Below are positions 8,492-13,768 of a stretch of DNA of 13,768 nucleotides, piece by piece. How positions within the stretch are numbered: the stretch's first letter is position 1; each line of letters opens with the position of its first letter. The stretch is from CAZSSM01 sp964609385. GTDB taxonomy: Bacteria; Planctomycetota; Planctomycetia; Isosphaerales; Isosphaeraceae. Location of the stretch: NCBI GenBank assembly GCA_964609385.1, contig CAZSSM010000130.1, positions 1-13,768 on the forward strand, written 5' to 3'. The notes beneath the pieces are model-generated. The model saw nothing but the letters and a program-made list of their open reading frames with translations. It did not search any database and was not told the DNA's origin. Made by a program: the position numbers and the translations under genes.

Positions 8492-8524
8492 GAAGCTCCT
8501 CCCGATCGTGACCGGAAGGGCTTC
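8492..8524. other. Imperfect hairpin between the two exported-protein genes
   Basis: GAAGC (8492-8496) pairs with GCTTC (8520-8524); inside it CCT/AGG and CCG/CGG add six pairs around one bulge and one mismatch. It lies 26 bases past the stop of the upstream gene on the minus strand and could partly terminate or process the shared transcript. There is no T-run. Confidence 0.3.
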
Positions 8525-8550
8525 TCAAGGCGAATGACGTCGGTCGGGAC

Positions 8551-10095
8551 TCATCGCTCGCGGGTCCGACGCGGCCGTCCCGAAATGGGCGTCCATCGCA
8601 GGCTCGCCATCATCCGACGGTCCACATCGCCAAAGGACGCACGGTGCGGCCCGCTCAAGGTGAACGTAGCCATCAACTGCCGACCGTCGGGGTGACTGAG
8701 CAGATAGTAGAACCAAACCACCTCGGCCTGACCAGCCTCCCCCCGAACCGCCACCCGATAACGGAACTCGTTGTCGGGCAACACCGGAGGCTCGAAGATC
8801 TGGGCCGATTCAAACTGCCGGAACCGAGGCCCCAGCGCCTCACGGATATCTTGCCGGAACCGACCTGGATCCAGATGCGTGCCCGGCTCGATCGTCGGCC
8901 CATCCTGAATATTGCATTGGCTGACGACCCGGCCCAGGTCCAACTGGACCAGGATCGAACGACGATCGTCCTCCCAATACGTATGCCACGACCGATCGTG
9001 AATCATCGAGAATCGCGCGTCCGGCGAGCGGTAGAGGATCCGCTCCCAATCCTCGCTCCAGGGCATCACGCGAACATCGCGCTCCGGTCGACCTGATGAC
9101 CAAACCGATGTCGAGGTGGACCCATCCGACGCACCGGCCTCGACACGGACTTGGCTGGTCATGACCAGGCCGGCCTGGACCGGACCAGCTTCACGCTCCT
9201 CACGGCAGTCTAAGACCAGTTCGAGGAGTTGGTCGGTCCGGCGATCGATCCGACCACGCCCCTGGATCTCAACGACGCCAACACCGCCGAGCAGGGCCCC
9301 GCGAACGCGACCCGCGACGGTGATCGAGGCCGACTCCGGATCGCAGGAGTCGAGTCGGCCGACCAAATCATGGGTCGCCAGCGTCTCGTAGCCGCTGAAA
9401 CTCAACGCGATCGCGCGGCCCAACTCCCAAGACTGGCCCACCTCGACATCGTGATCGGGCACCAGATCGGGGAAAACCAGGGGGTCCGCCGCGATCTCGA
9501 GCAGATCCAGTTCCGGTCGAGTCAATGGACCGTCGGGACAACCCACCAAGATCCGATCCTCGAGTCGTCGCGCGACCAGGAGGTTTCGCGAGGCGCGGAG
9601 CCCCTGGGTGGTCTCACGAAGCTCGCCCCTGATCTTGGCCCCGCCCTGTTCGATCCGTCGGACGACTCCCAGACCCACCCGCGATTTCGAGTCCGAATCA
9701 CCCCCTCCGAGCGATGGATCAGTCGGCTTCCAGAGCTCTTCGGTCCATCGAAGCTGGCTTCGGACCTCCAAGCTCAGTGCCTCGGGAGCTGGCCCCTCCG
9801 GATCCGTCGAGGCCGGACGATACTCACCTTCGGCCTCAAGTCGATGGGTCCAGGCCCGCTCTAGCCCCGTCGATGGTCCCGAGATCTTAAGCCGATAGGT
9901 CGATGGACGCTGAACGACCGAGTCGCGTTCGGTCGCCGAGTCATCCAAAGTCCCTGGGCGTCCGCTCGTCTCGAGCCGGATCTCCATGCTGGTTGAAGAG
10001 TTCGATCGTCCCCCCGTCGTCTGGGCGACCACGAACCCCGGAGCGATCGCGATCAAACTCGCCAGACACAGCGGAATCGCCGGATACCAACCCAT
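8551..10095 (-). CDS. Exported protein of unknown function, paralogue of the downstream gene
   Basis: A 514-aa protein, family not recognised. A signal peptide is clear: MGWYPAIP, then a hydrophobic core LCLASLIAIAPGFV, then VAQ with cleavage near residue 25. The middle part carries ADPLV (203-207) and VEVGQSWELG (217-226), matching NHPLV and VSVGDSWILG in the downstream gene at nearly the same positions. The C-terminal part (about 352-505) again consists of a SPDARFSM strand, a long variable stretch and an ending with VVWFYYLLSHPDGRQLMATF, parallel to the downstream protein. Start: GTG at 10137 would add 14 residues, but ATG at 10095 has GGGAGG (10105-10110) nine bases upstream and puts the signal peptide at the N-terminus, so it is preferred. 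Probably the first gene of a two-gene operon. There are no catalytic motifs that I can name. Confidence 0.72.
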   Translation of the reverse strand: MGWYPAIPLCLASLIAIAPGFVVAQTTGGRSNSSTSMEIRLETSGRPGTLDDSATERDSVVQRPSTYRLKISGPSTGLERAWTHRLEAEGEYRPASTDPEGPAPEALSLEVRSQLRWTEELWKPTDPSLGGGDSDSKSRVGLGVVRRIEQGGAKIRGELRETTQGLRASRNLLVARRLEDRILVGCPDGPLTRPELDLLEIAADPLVFPDLVPDHDVEVGQSWELGRAIALSFSGYETLATHDLVGRLDSCDPESASITVAGRVRGALLGGVGVVEIQGRGRIDRRTDQLLELVLDCREEREAGPVQAGLVMTSQVRVEAGASDGSTSTSVWSSGRPERDVRVMPWSEDWERILYRSPDARFSMIHDRSWHTYWEDDRRSILVQLDLGRVVSQCNIQDGPTIEPGTHLDPGRFRQDIREALGPRFRQFESAQIFEPPVLPDNEFRYRVAVRGEAGQAEVVWFYYLLSHPDGRQLMATFTLSGPHRASFGDVDRRMMASLRWTPISGRPRRTRER

Positions 10096-10104
10096 TTTCC
10101 ACGG

Positions 10105-10110
10105 CCTCCC
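10105..10110 (-). promoter_or_regulatory. Shine-Dalgarno site for the exported-protein gene starting at 10095
   Basis: GGGAGG on the minus strand, nine bases before the ATG at 10095. It decides in favour of this start over the GTG at 10137, which lacks a site. Confidence 0.55.
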
Positions 10111-10312
10111 AAGTTCCGATGATTCATCCGGGGGCACAATCGCTCGATCCGCCTCATGCAGGCTTTATGCCATCCTCGACGAATTGCGAGGAATCATCGG
10201 GACCGCGATGTCGCGCGGGGTCGTCGAAAGATTACCACGAATTTCCGACGAGGGCCTTGAGTTTTGAAAATCCTACGATACTCTGGGACTCTTTCACACA
10301 TCCGACCTGCCT

Positions 10313-10360
10313 CCGCGGACACGGTCCTGTCCCCGATTCCCCCCCTTCGAAGGTCCGCGG
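10313..10360 (+). repeat. 8-bp inverted repeat followed by TTTT
   Basis: CCGCGGAC (10313-10320) and GTCCGCGG (10353-10360) are exact complements about 32 bases apart, and TTTT follows directly. The loop holds a second palindrome, CCTTCGAAGG (10344-10353). It could be the base of a structured RNA domain or a long-looped terminator-like element; its function is not established. Confidence 0.4.
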
Positions 10361-10398
10361 TTTTGGAAGACTTCGTTGTCTCCGCCCATGAGGCCCCG

Positions 10399-10508
10399 GT
10401 CATTGCCCGAGTGGTCCAACCGGGAGGCAGATGACATCGCAGGAAAGTGGAAAGTGGATGCCGCCTGCGTCCTCTGCCCGTCTGATTTTGCAGGATTGTC
10501 TTTCAGAC
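10399..10508 (+). ncRNA. Candidate structured RNA segment with competing stems
   Basis: GTCAT (10399-10403) and TGCC (10404-10407) pair with ATGAC (10431-10435) and GGCA (10426-10429), with CG/CG nearer an 11-base loop: about eleven pairs. The same GGCAGA (10426-10431) can instead pair with TCTGCC (10473-10478), enclosing a second stem CGCAGG/CCTGCG (10438-10443 with 10464-10469). A third stem, GTCTGA/TCAGAC, uses 10480-10485 and 10503-10508. The two uses of GGCAGA exclude each other, as in attenuators and riboswitches. I found no match to RNase P RNA, tmRNA, 4.5S RNA or a riboswitch core that I know. The pairings are seen in the sequence; that it is an RNA gene is inference. Confidence 0.3.
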
Positions 10509-10527
10509 TTGGCCGGGCCACTCAATA

Positions 10528-10561
10528 TCGTTCGTAACGGATCCGTCCGGGACACGAACGA
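10528..10561. repeat. 8-bp inverted repeat enclosing a 10-bp palindrome
   Basis: TCGTTCGT (10528-10535) and ACGAACGA (10554-10561) are exact complements. Between them lies the perfect palindrome ACGGATCCGT (10537-10546). It could be an RNA stem or a two-fold symmetric protein binding site; the sequence does not decide. Confidence 0.4.
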
Positions 10562-10620
10562 ACTGAAAACAGTCATGGTCTGTGCCCGTCATGGACCGAT
10601 TGGAGACCCGTTCGACATTT

Positions 10621-10660
10621 CCTCCAATTCTCCTCGCGCTTTCGCGGCGGGAATTCGGGG
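10621..10660 (+). ncRNA. Long RNA-type hairpin upstream of the sigma gene
   Basis: Two 18-base arms (10621-10638 and 10643-10660) fold onto each other around a CTTT loop with 16 pairs and two isolated C-C mismatches. Three of the pairs are G-U on the + strand (10623-10658, 10631-10650 and 10634-10647) and would be A-C mismatches on the other strand. That strand bias favours an RNA transcribed rightwards, toward the sigma gene. Confidence 0.45.
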
Positions 10661-10770
10661 TGTGGTTCTCTTCGTTATCAGCCGCTTGGGGTACGCCGCT
10701 TGCTCTAGGGACCCTCGAGTGTAACGAGCGATCCGGTGGCGGTGTGTCGGCTCGGATCTCCCTTTGGTAT

Positions 10771-10801
10771 GGGATGGCGTGTTGGATAGCCCCGGTTTTT
10801 T
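10771..10801 (+). terminator. Weak hairpin with T6, possible intrinsic terminator
   Basis: GGC (10776-10778) pairs with GCC (10788-10790), and with a two-base bulge GG/CC adds two pairs. The run TTTTTT follows at 10796-10801. The stem is short, but this is the only T6 after the cluster of hairpins at 10313-10660 and could mark the 3' end of an RNA from the + strand, separate from the sigma mRNA. Confidence 0.3.
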
Positions 10802-10917
10802 CTTGAGATAACATCGACCCACTCGAATGACTCCGGGGATTTGTTGTGGATTCTAAACCAGTTTGTCCGTGATTAAGACATGGAAATCGGCGTTCAGAAA
10901 CGTCTTGGTTTACAGGG

Positions 10918-10957
10918 AGCGGTCATTCGACGGATCCGCGTCGAGTCAGAGACCGCT
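10918..10957 (+). promoter_or_regulatory. Two-tier hairpin upstream of the sigma gene
   Basis: AGCGGTC (10918-10924) pairs with GACCGCT (10951-10957), and inside it TCGACG (10927-10932) pairs with CGTCGA (10939-10944) around a 6-base loop: 13 perfect pairs with an asymmetric internal loop (2 and 6 bases). It lies about 310 bases before the sigma start and could be a leader RNA structure. Confidence 0.4.
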
Positions 10958-11012
10958 AAAGATCGTCACCGCGATCGCGCGGTCCCGTTGTCCATCTTGG
11001 GCCGTCCTGGCG

Positions 11013-11027
11013 AACCTCTAAGAGGTT
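11013..11027. promoter_or_regulatory. 15-bp palindrome, candidate operator
   Basis: AACCTCT and AGAGGTT flank a single central A. The one-base centre is too tight for an RNA hairpin of full length and fits a dimeric protein's binding site better. It lies about 245 bases before the sigma start. No binding protein is identified. Confidence 0.3.
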
Positions 11028-11065
11028 TGAAACGTCGGTCTCCTAGTCGGGGCATCGGAACCAAC

Positions 11066-11096
11066 CCGGTTCTCGCGAAAGCGACCCCCGAACTGG
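11066..11096 (+). promoter_or_regulatory. GNRA-capped hairpin in the sigma gene leader
   Basis: CCGGTTC (11066-11072) pairs with GAACTGG (11090-11096) with one G-U. It is continuous on the 5' side with TCGC/GCGA (11073-11076 with 11081-11084) closed by a GAAA tetraloop, and five unpaired C bases lie on the 3' side. The tetraloop and the G-U exist only on the + strand, so an RNA role in the sigma mRNA leader is more likely than a DNA site. Confidence 0.42.
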
Positions 11097-11270
11097 TGAG
11101 AGAACGAGATTCCGTCGCGTCTGTGTAGGAGAGGTGTTCGGTTCTCAAGGTCAGGTCGTCGCGGTTTGCATTCGACCGGCACGTTCGCATCGCTCGCGTG
11201 ATCGTGACGCGGGCCTCAGCAACGTTTCGGGTCACGTCATCGGGGACCCTGTCCGAGCGAGGCGCAGCCC

Positions 11271-12956
11271 ATGGCCACCACGACGTTCCGTCACCCCAGC
11301 ATGCGTCAGCTCCGAGATCAACGGATTAACTACGCACCCCGCGAGCGTCAGATCGAGGAACTCGATCGGGCCGAGGCGTTGTTGCTGGAGTTGGAACCGG
11401 ATCGCGACTACCCGCTGGCCTTCGTCCGGTACCGGCTGACCGGCTATCGGATCGAAGAACCGGGCGAGCCCGTCGTCCTGAAGGGGGTCGATTTCCTGCA
11501 CGACCTGCGGTTGTTCCTGGAGGGCCTTTCCGCGGCGGTCAATCAGCCGGCCGAGGAGGTCGGCGAACCGGTCCTGTCCGTTGAACAACTCAGCACGCAG
11601 TTCCAGGTCACCAACCGCACCGTCAACCGCTGGCGTAAGCAGGGTCTGGCGGGTCGGCGTTATCGGATCAACGGTCGGAGTCGCATCGGTTTCCGGCTCA
11701 GCTGTGTCGAGGCCTTCGTGGCCCGGTACCGTCGGCAAATCGATCGCAGCCGGCGCTTCACCAAACTGACCGAGTCGGAGCGGGATGAGATCATCCGCCG
11801 TGCCCGACGCATGGTCGCCCGAGGCGATGGGGCAGGTCAGTTGATTGCTATCGCCAGAAGGATCGCGCGTAAGATGGCACGCTCAACCGAAACTGTCCGA
11901 ACGACCCTGCGTCAATACGATCAGGACCATCCGGATCGGCCGATCTTCCCGGGCGCCCTGCCGCCGCTGGATGAGGAGATCAAGGTCCAGATCTACTCGC
12001 AGTACCGACGTCACGTCTCGGTCGATCTGCTCGCCAAGCAGCACGGCCGGACCCGCTCGAGCATCTACCGGATCATCAACGAAGTGCGGGCCCAGCGGAT
12101 CCTCGAGACCAAGCTGGAGTACGTCTACAACGAGTGCTTCGACGATCCGGCCCAGGCCGAAGAGATCCTGGCCCCGACGCCCGAGCCGGCCGATGGCAAG
12201 CCGCCGCGCAAGGCCCGTGCGCCGAAGGATCTGCCGCCCTACCTGGCCAGCCTCTACGAGGTCCCGCTGCTGGCCAAGGAACAGGAGCAGCATCTCTTCC
12301 GCAAGATGAACTACCTGAAGTACCAAGCCGCCAAGCTCCGCGAAGAACTCAATCCCGCCCAGGCACGAACTCAAGACCTGGACCACATTGAGGATCTTCA
12401 AGAGCAGGCCCTGGCCGTCAAGAACGAGATCATCCGGGCCAACCTCCGCCTGGTCGTCTCGATCGCCAAGCGGCACGTCAAGCCCAACAACGGCTTCTTC
12501 GAGCTGGTCAGCGACGGCAACATGTCGCTCATCCGCGCCGTCGAGAAGTTCGACTACTTCCGCGGTTACAAGTTCAGCACGTACGCCTCCTGGGCGATCA
12601 TGAAGAACTTCGCCCGGACCATCCCCGAGGAGAACTACCGACGCGACCGGTACGTCACCGGACACGAAGAACTCTTCGAGGCCGCTCCGGACAACCGCAG
12701 CGACGAGCACGAGATGGAGAGCAACCAGAAGCGGATGGAGTCGGCCGTCCGTGGCATGCTGGATCGGCTCGACGAGCGTGAGCAGAAGATCATCAACAGC
12801 CGCTACGGACTGGGTGGGGCCGACGAGCGGACCCTGGAACAACTCGGCAACGAGCTGGGCATCACCAAGGAACGCGTCCGCCAGATCCAGAGCCGCGCCG
12901 AGGATAAGCTCCGACGCCTGGCCGACGAACAGAAGCTTGAGCTGACCCTCTTCTGA
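11271..12956 (+). CDS. Sigma-70 family RNA polymerase sigma factor with N-terminal HTH domains
   Basis: A 561-aa sigma factor that should direct RNA polymerase to a promoter class. The N-terminal half has three helix-turn-helix-like segments: about 103-141 (SVEQLSTQFQVTNRTVNRWR, excisionase/MerR-like), 188-215 (IARRIARKMARSTETVRTTL) and 248-278 (VSVDLLAKQHGRTRSSIYRI). Residues 323-360 resemble region 1.2 (YLASLYEVPLLAKEQEQHLF). Region 2 is at 386-460 with NLRLVVSIAKRHV, AVEKFDYFRGYKFSTYASW and then AIMKNFAR. Only about 30 residues separate it from region 4 (492-552), whose HTH is TLEQLGNELGITKERVRQIQ, so region 3 is missing. Trp-Ala (441-442) replaces the Trp-Trp pair of primary sigma factors. 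ATG 11271 has a GAGG site about eight bases upstream. It is probably an alternative factor rather than the housekeeping one; its regulon is unknown. Confidence 0.9.
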   Translation: MATTTFRHPSMRQLRDQRINYAPRERQIEELDRAEALLLELEPDRDYPLAFVRYRLTGYRIEEPGEPVVLKGVDFLHDLRLFLEGLSAAVNQPAEEVGEPVLSVEQLSTQFQVTNRTVNRWRKQGLAGRRYRINGRSRIGFRLSCVEAFVARYRRQIDRSRRFTKLTESERDEIIRRARRMVARGDGAGQLIAIARRIARKMARSTETVRTTLRQYDQDHPDRPIFPGALPPLDEEIKVQIYSQYRRHVSVDLLAKQHGRTRSSIYRIINEVRAQRILETKLEYVYNECFDDPAQAEEILAPTPEPADGKPPRKARAPKDLPPYLASLYEVPLLAKEQEQHLFRKMNYLKYQAAKLREELNPAQARTQDLDHIEDLQEQALAVKNEIIRANLRLVVSIAKRHVKPNNGFFELVSDGNMSLIRAVEKFDYFRGYKFSTYASWAIMKNFARTIPEENYRRDRYVTGHEELFEAAPDNRSDEHEMESNQKRMESAVRGMLDRLDEREQKIINSRYGLGGADERTLEQLGNELGITKERVRQIQSRAEDKLRRLADEQKLELTLF

Positions 12957-12962
12957 TCCAAC

Positions 12963-12984
12963 CCGCCGCTTGGCGGTCGATTTT
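12963..12984 (+). terminator. Terminator of the sigma factor gene
   Basis: CCGCC (12963-12967) pairs with GGCGG (12972-12976) around a GCTT loop, followed by TCGATTTT. It starts six bases after the sigma stop codon. The stem is short but the position and T-rich tail fit an intrinsic terminator. Confidence 0.55.
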
Positions 12985-13120
12985 CTCGGTCCATCCCGAG
13001 CGAACCGATCGGCAGCCCGGGTGTCTATCCTCTCAGAGGGAGGTCGAAACAGCGCTGAGCCGAACCCTCGGTCCCGTCGTGACCAACCCGATCTTCCAAA
13101 GGATTCCAGTTCAGATGGCC

Positions 13121-13148
13121 TTGAATTTTCGGCGGTTAGCGATAAGTT
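13121..13148 (+). promoter_or_regulatory. Possible promoter of the tRNA cluster
   Basis: TTGAAT (13121-13126) and TAAGTT (13143-13148), 16 bases apart, resemble a -35/-10 pair, with the tRNA-Thr gene beginning 22 bases later. The -10 match is poor (three of six), so this is tentative. Confidence 0.3.
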
Positions 13149-13170
13149 AAAGCATTCCGGTTCCAAAGGT

Positions 13171-13243
13171 GCTGGTGTAGCTCAATTGGCAGAGCATCGG
13201 TTTTGTAAACCGACGGTTGTGAGTTCGAGTCTCACCGCCAGCT
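13171..13243 (+). tRNA. tRNA-Thr (anticodon TGT)
   Basis: A full cloverleaf: acceptor GCTGGTG with CGCCAGC (one T-G pair), D-arm GCTC/GAGC, anticodon arm TCGGT/ACCGA with TGT at 13204-13206, T-arm GTGAG/CTCAC with TTCGAGT. The 3' CCA is not encoded. First of three tRNA genes. Confidence 0.97.
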
Positions 13244-13461
13244 CTGCGTCGGTTCGTTGGTAGGCTCGGGTCTCATCGATTCCCTCCCCCCCATCCGATC
13301 CGATGACTCGATACCGTTCGACGGTCGATTCGTCCGATCCGCGAGGGCGCGATACCACGAGGGGGATTCATGTTTTTCCCGAGACCCCAAACCGCCTGAG
13401 CCTCTGAGGATTCGAACCGGCGTGGGGATCGCTGGCCGTTGACGTCAGCGTTCTCGATTCA

Positions 13462-13543
13462 GGGTGGATTCCCGAGCGGTCAAAGGGACCAGACTGTAAA
13501 TCTGGTGGCACTGCCTTCGCAGGTTCGAATCCTGCTCCACCCA
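13462..13543 (+). tRNA. tRNA-Tyr (anticodon GTA)
   Basis: Acceptor GGGTGGA pairs perfectly with TCCACCC. D-arm CCCG/GGGA (last pair imperfect), anticodon arm CCAGA/TCTGG with GTA at 13496-13498, a long variable arm of class II type (13506-13518), and T-arm GCAGG/CCTGC with TTCGAAT. The 3' CCA is not encoded. A 218-base spacer separates it from tRNA-Thr. Confidence 0.97.
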
Positions 13544-13695
13544 TCGACCCTCCGATCCAGAGCATTGGCCGTCGGTGGGCTCGAGATCGACGAAGCTTTG
13601 AGGTGTGCGTGAGACGGCCCGGTCTCAGTCCCAAGCAGTTCCAGACGGCTCCTCGCCGGTCCGGTCCTGCGCGTCTGAGTGCTTCGCCGATGCCT

Positions 13696-13766
13696 GCGGG
13701 TGTAGCTCAATGGTAGAGCCCCTGCCTTCCAAGCAGGCTGTGTGGGTTCGATTCCCATCACCCGCT
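13696..13766 (+). tRNA. tRNA-Gly (anticodon TCC)
   Basis: Acceptor GCGGGTG pairs with CACCCGC, D-arm GCTC/GAGC, anticodon arm CCTGC/GCAGG with TCC at 13728-13730, T-arm GTGGG/CCCAT (one G-T pair) with TTCGATT. It ends two bases before the window edge, so encoded CCA cannot be fully judged, but the bases after the discriminator (CT) do not start CCA. Confidence 0.97.
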
Positions 13767-13768
13767 CT

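Larger units (their letters stand above)
10096..11270. other. 1.2-kb gene-free region rich in inverted repeats before the sigma gene
   Basis: This region separates the divergent exported-protein gene (-) and sigma factor gene (+). No frame in it has a ribosome site together with a protein-like sequence; the short open frames overlap on both strands. It is crowded with inverted repeats, the strongest at 10313-10360, 10399-10508, 10528-10561, 10621-10660, 10918-10957 and 11066-11096. Two of these have G-U pairs only on the + strand and one has a GAAA tetraloop on the + strand, which suggests RNA read toward the sigma gene. It could be a long 5' leader, one or more small RNAs, or both. Confidence 0.55.

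Noticed and set aside
3068..8500. CCTTCCAAGAAG seen near 3074 and near 8484
   Set aside because: Two copies of a 12-base string, one inside a gene and one in a spacer, with no shared flanks; too little to call a repeat family.
7706..8695. 329-codon open frame on the + strand
   Set aside because: It runs opposite the two exported-protein genes and across the spacer between them, with no ribosome site or motif; the minus-strand genes have signal peptides and ribosome sites.
10405..10480. tRNA-like sequence (D-arm look-alike CCCG, 11-base loop with GG, CGGG)
   Set aside because: No acceptor stem, no anticodon arm of 5+7 and no TTC-type T-loop follow; it was kept only as part of the structured RNA candidate.
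10431..10814. Overlapping short open frames on both strands in the region before the sigma gene
   Set aside because: No ribosome sites, no recognisable protein sequence, and the interval is dominated by inverted repeats.
10880..11128. 82-codon open frame before the sigma gene
   Set aside because: Arg-rich, no ribosome site, and it runs through two strong hairpins.
11883..13166. 427-codon open frame on the minus strand
   Set aside because: It is the antisense of the sigma factor coding region, rich in Leu/Val/Asp repeats typical of GC-rich shadow frames, and the + strand frame has clear sigma regions 2 and 4.
13405..13440. Antisense T-loop look-alike (GGTTCGAATCC on the minus strand) between tRNA-Thr and tRNA-Tyr
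   Set aside because: The flanking bases do not form a T-stem and no acceptor or anticodon arm is present; at most a decayed tRNA, not supported.

Overview
The window is chromosomal, GC-rich DNA that looks like a planctomycete, probably of the Isosphaerales/Gemmatales group. This is inferred from the combination of a PEP-CTERM surface protein, a Ser/Thr kinase fused to an FHA domain and a CxxC pair, large secreted proteins of no known family, and a sigma factor carrying extra N-terminal helix-turn-helix domains. No phage, insertion sequence or CRISPR signature is visible.

Layout: (1) 1-905, the 3' part of a PEP-CTERM protein on the + strand. (2) 982-3449, a two-gene minus-strand operon: an unrecognised 168-aa protein overlapping by 4 bases (ATGA) a soluble PAS-PAS-HisKA-HATPase-REC hybrid histidine kinase. 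A shared hairpin separates it from the convergent PEP-CTERM gene. (3) 3720-5120, a minus-strand FHA/CxxC/Ser-Thr kinase, divergent from psuG (5249-6190, +), a pseudouridine-5'-phosphate glycosidase. (4) About 575 bases with no supported gene. (5) 6767-10095, two consecutive minus-strand genes for exported proteins that look like diverged paralogues. (6) A gene-free stretch of about 1.2 kb (10096-11270) rich in inverted repeats. The strongest ones have G-U pairs or a GNRA loop that favour RNA from the + strand, so it is either a long structured leader or one or more unannotated RNAs. (7) 11271-12956, an unusual sigma-70 family factor with three N-terminal helix-turn-helix segments, no room for region 3, and Trp-Ala where primary sigma factors have Trp-Trp. 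(8) 13171-13766, tRNA-Thr(TGT), tRNA-Tyr(GTA) and tRNA-Gly(TCC), in the order that precedes tuf in many bacteria; tuf may lie just beyond the right edge.

Functionally, three signalling/transcription modules (hybrid kinase, Ser/Thr kinase, sigma factor) share the window with nucleoside salvage (psuG), cell-surface or exported proteins and translation RNAs. Nothing in the sequence ties them into one pathway. The least explained pieces are the structured region before the sigma gene, the sigma factor's architecture, the small gene coupled to the hybrid kinase, and the exported pair.
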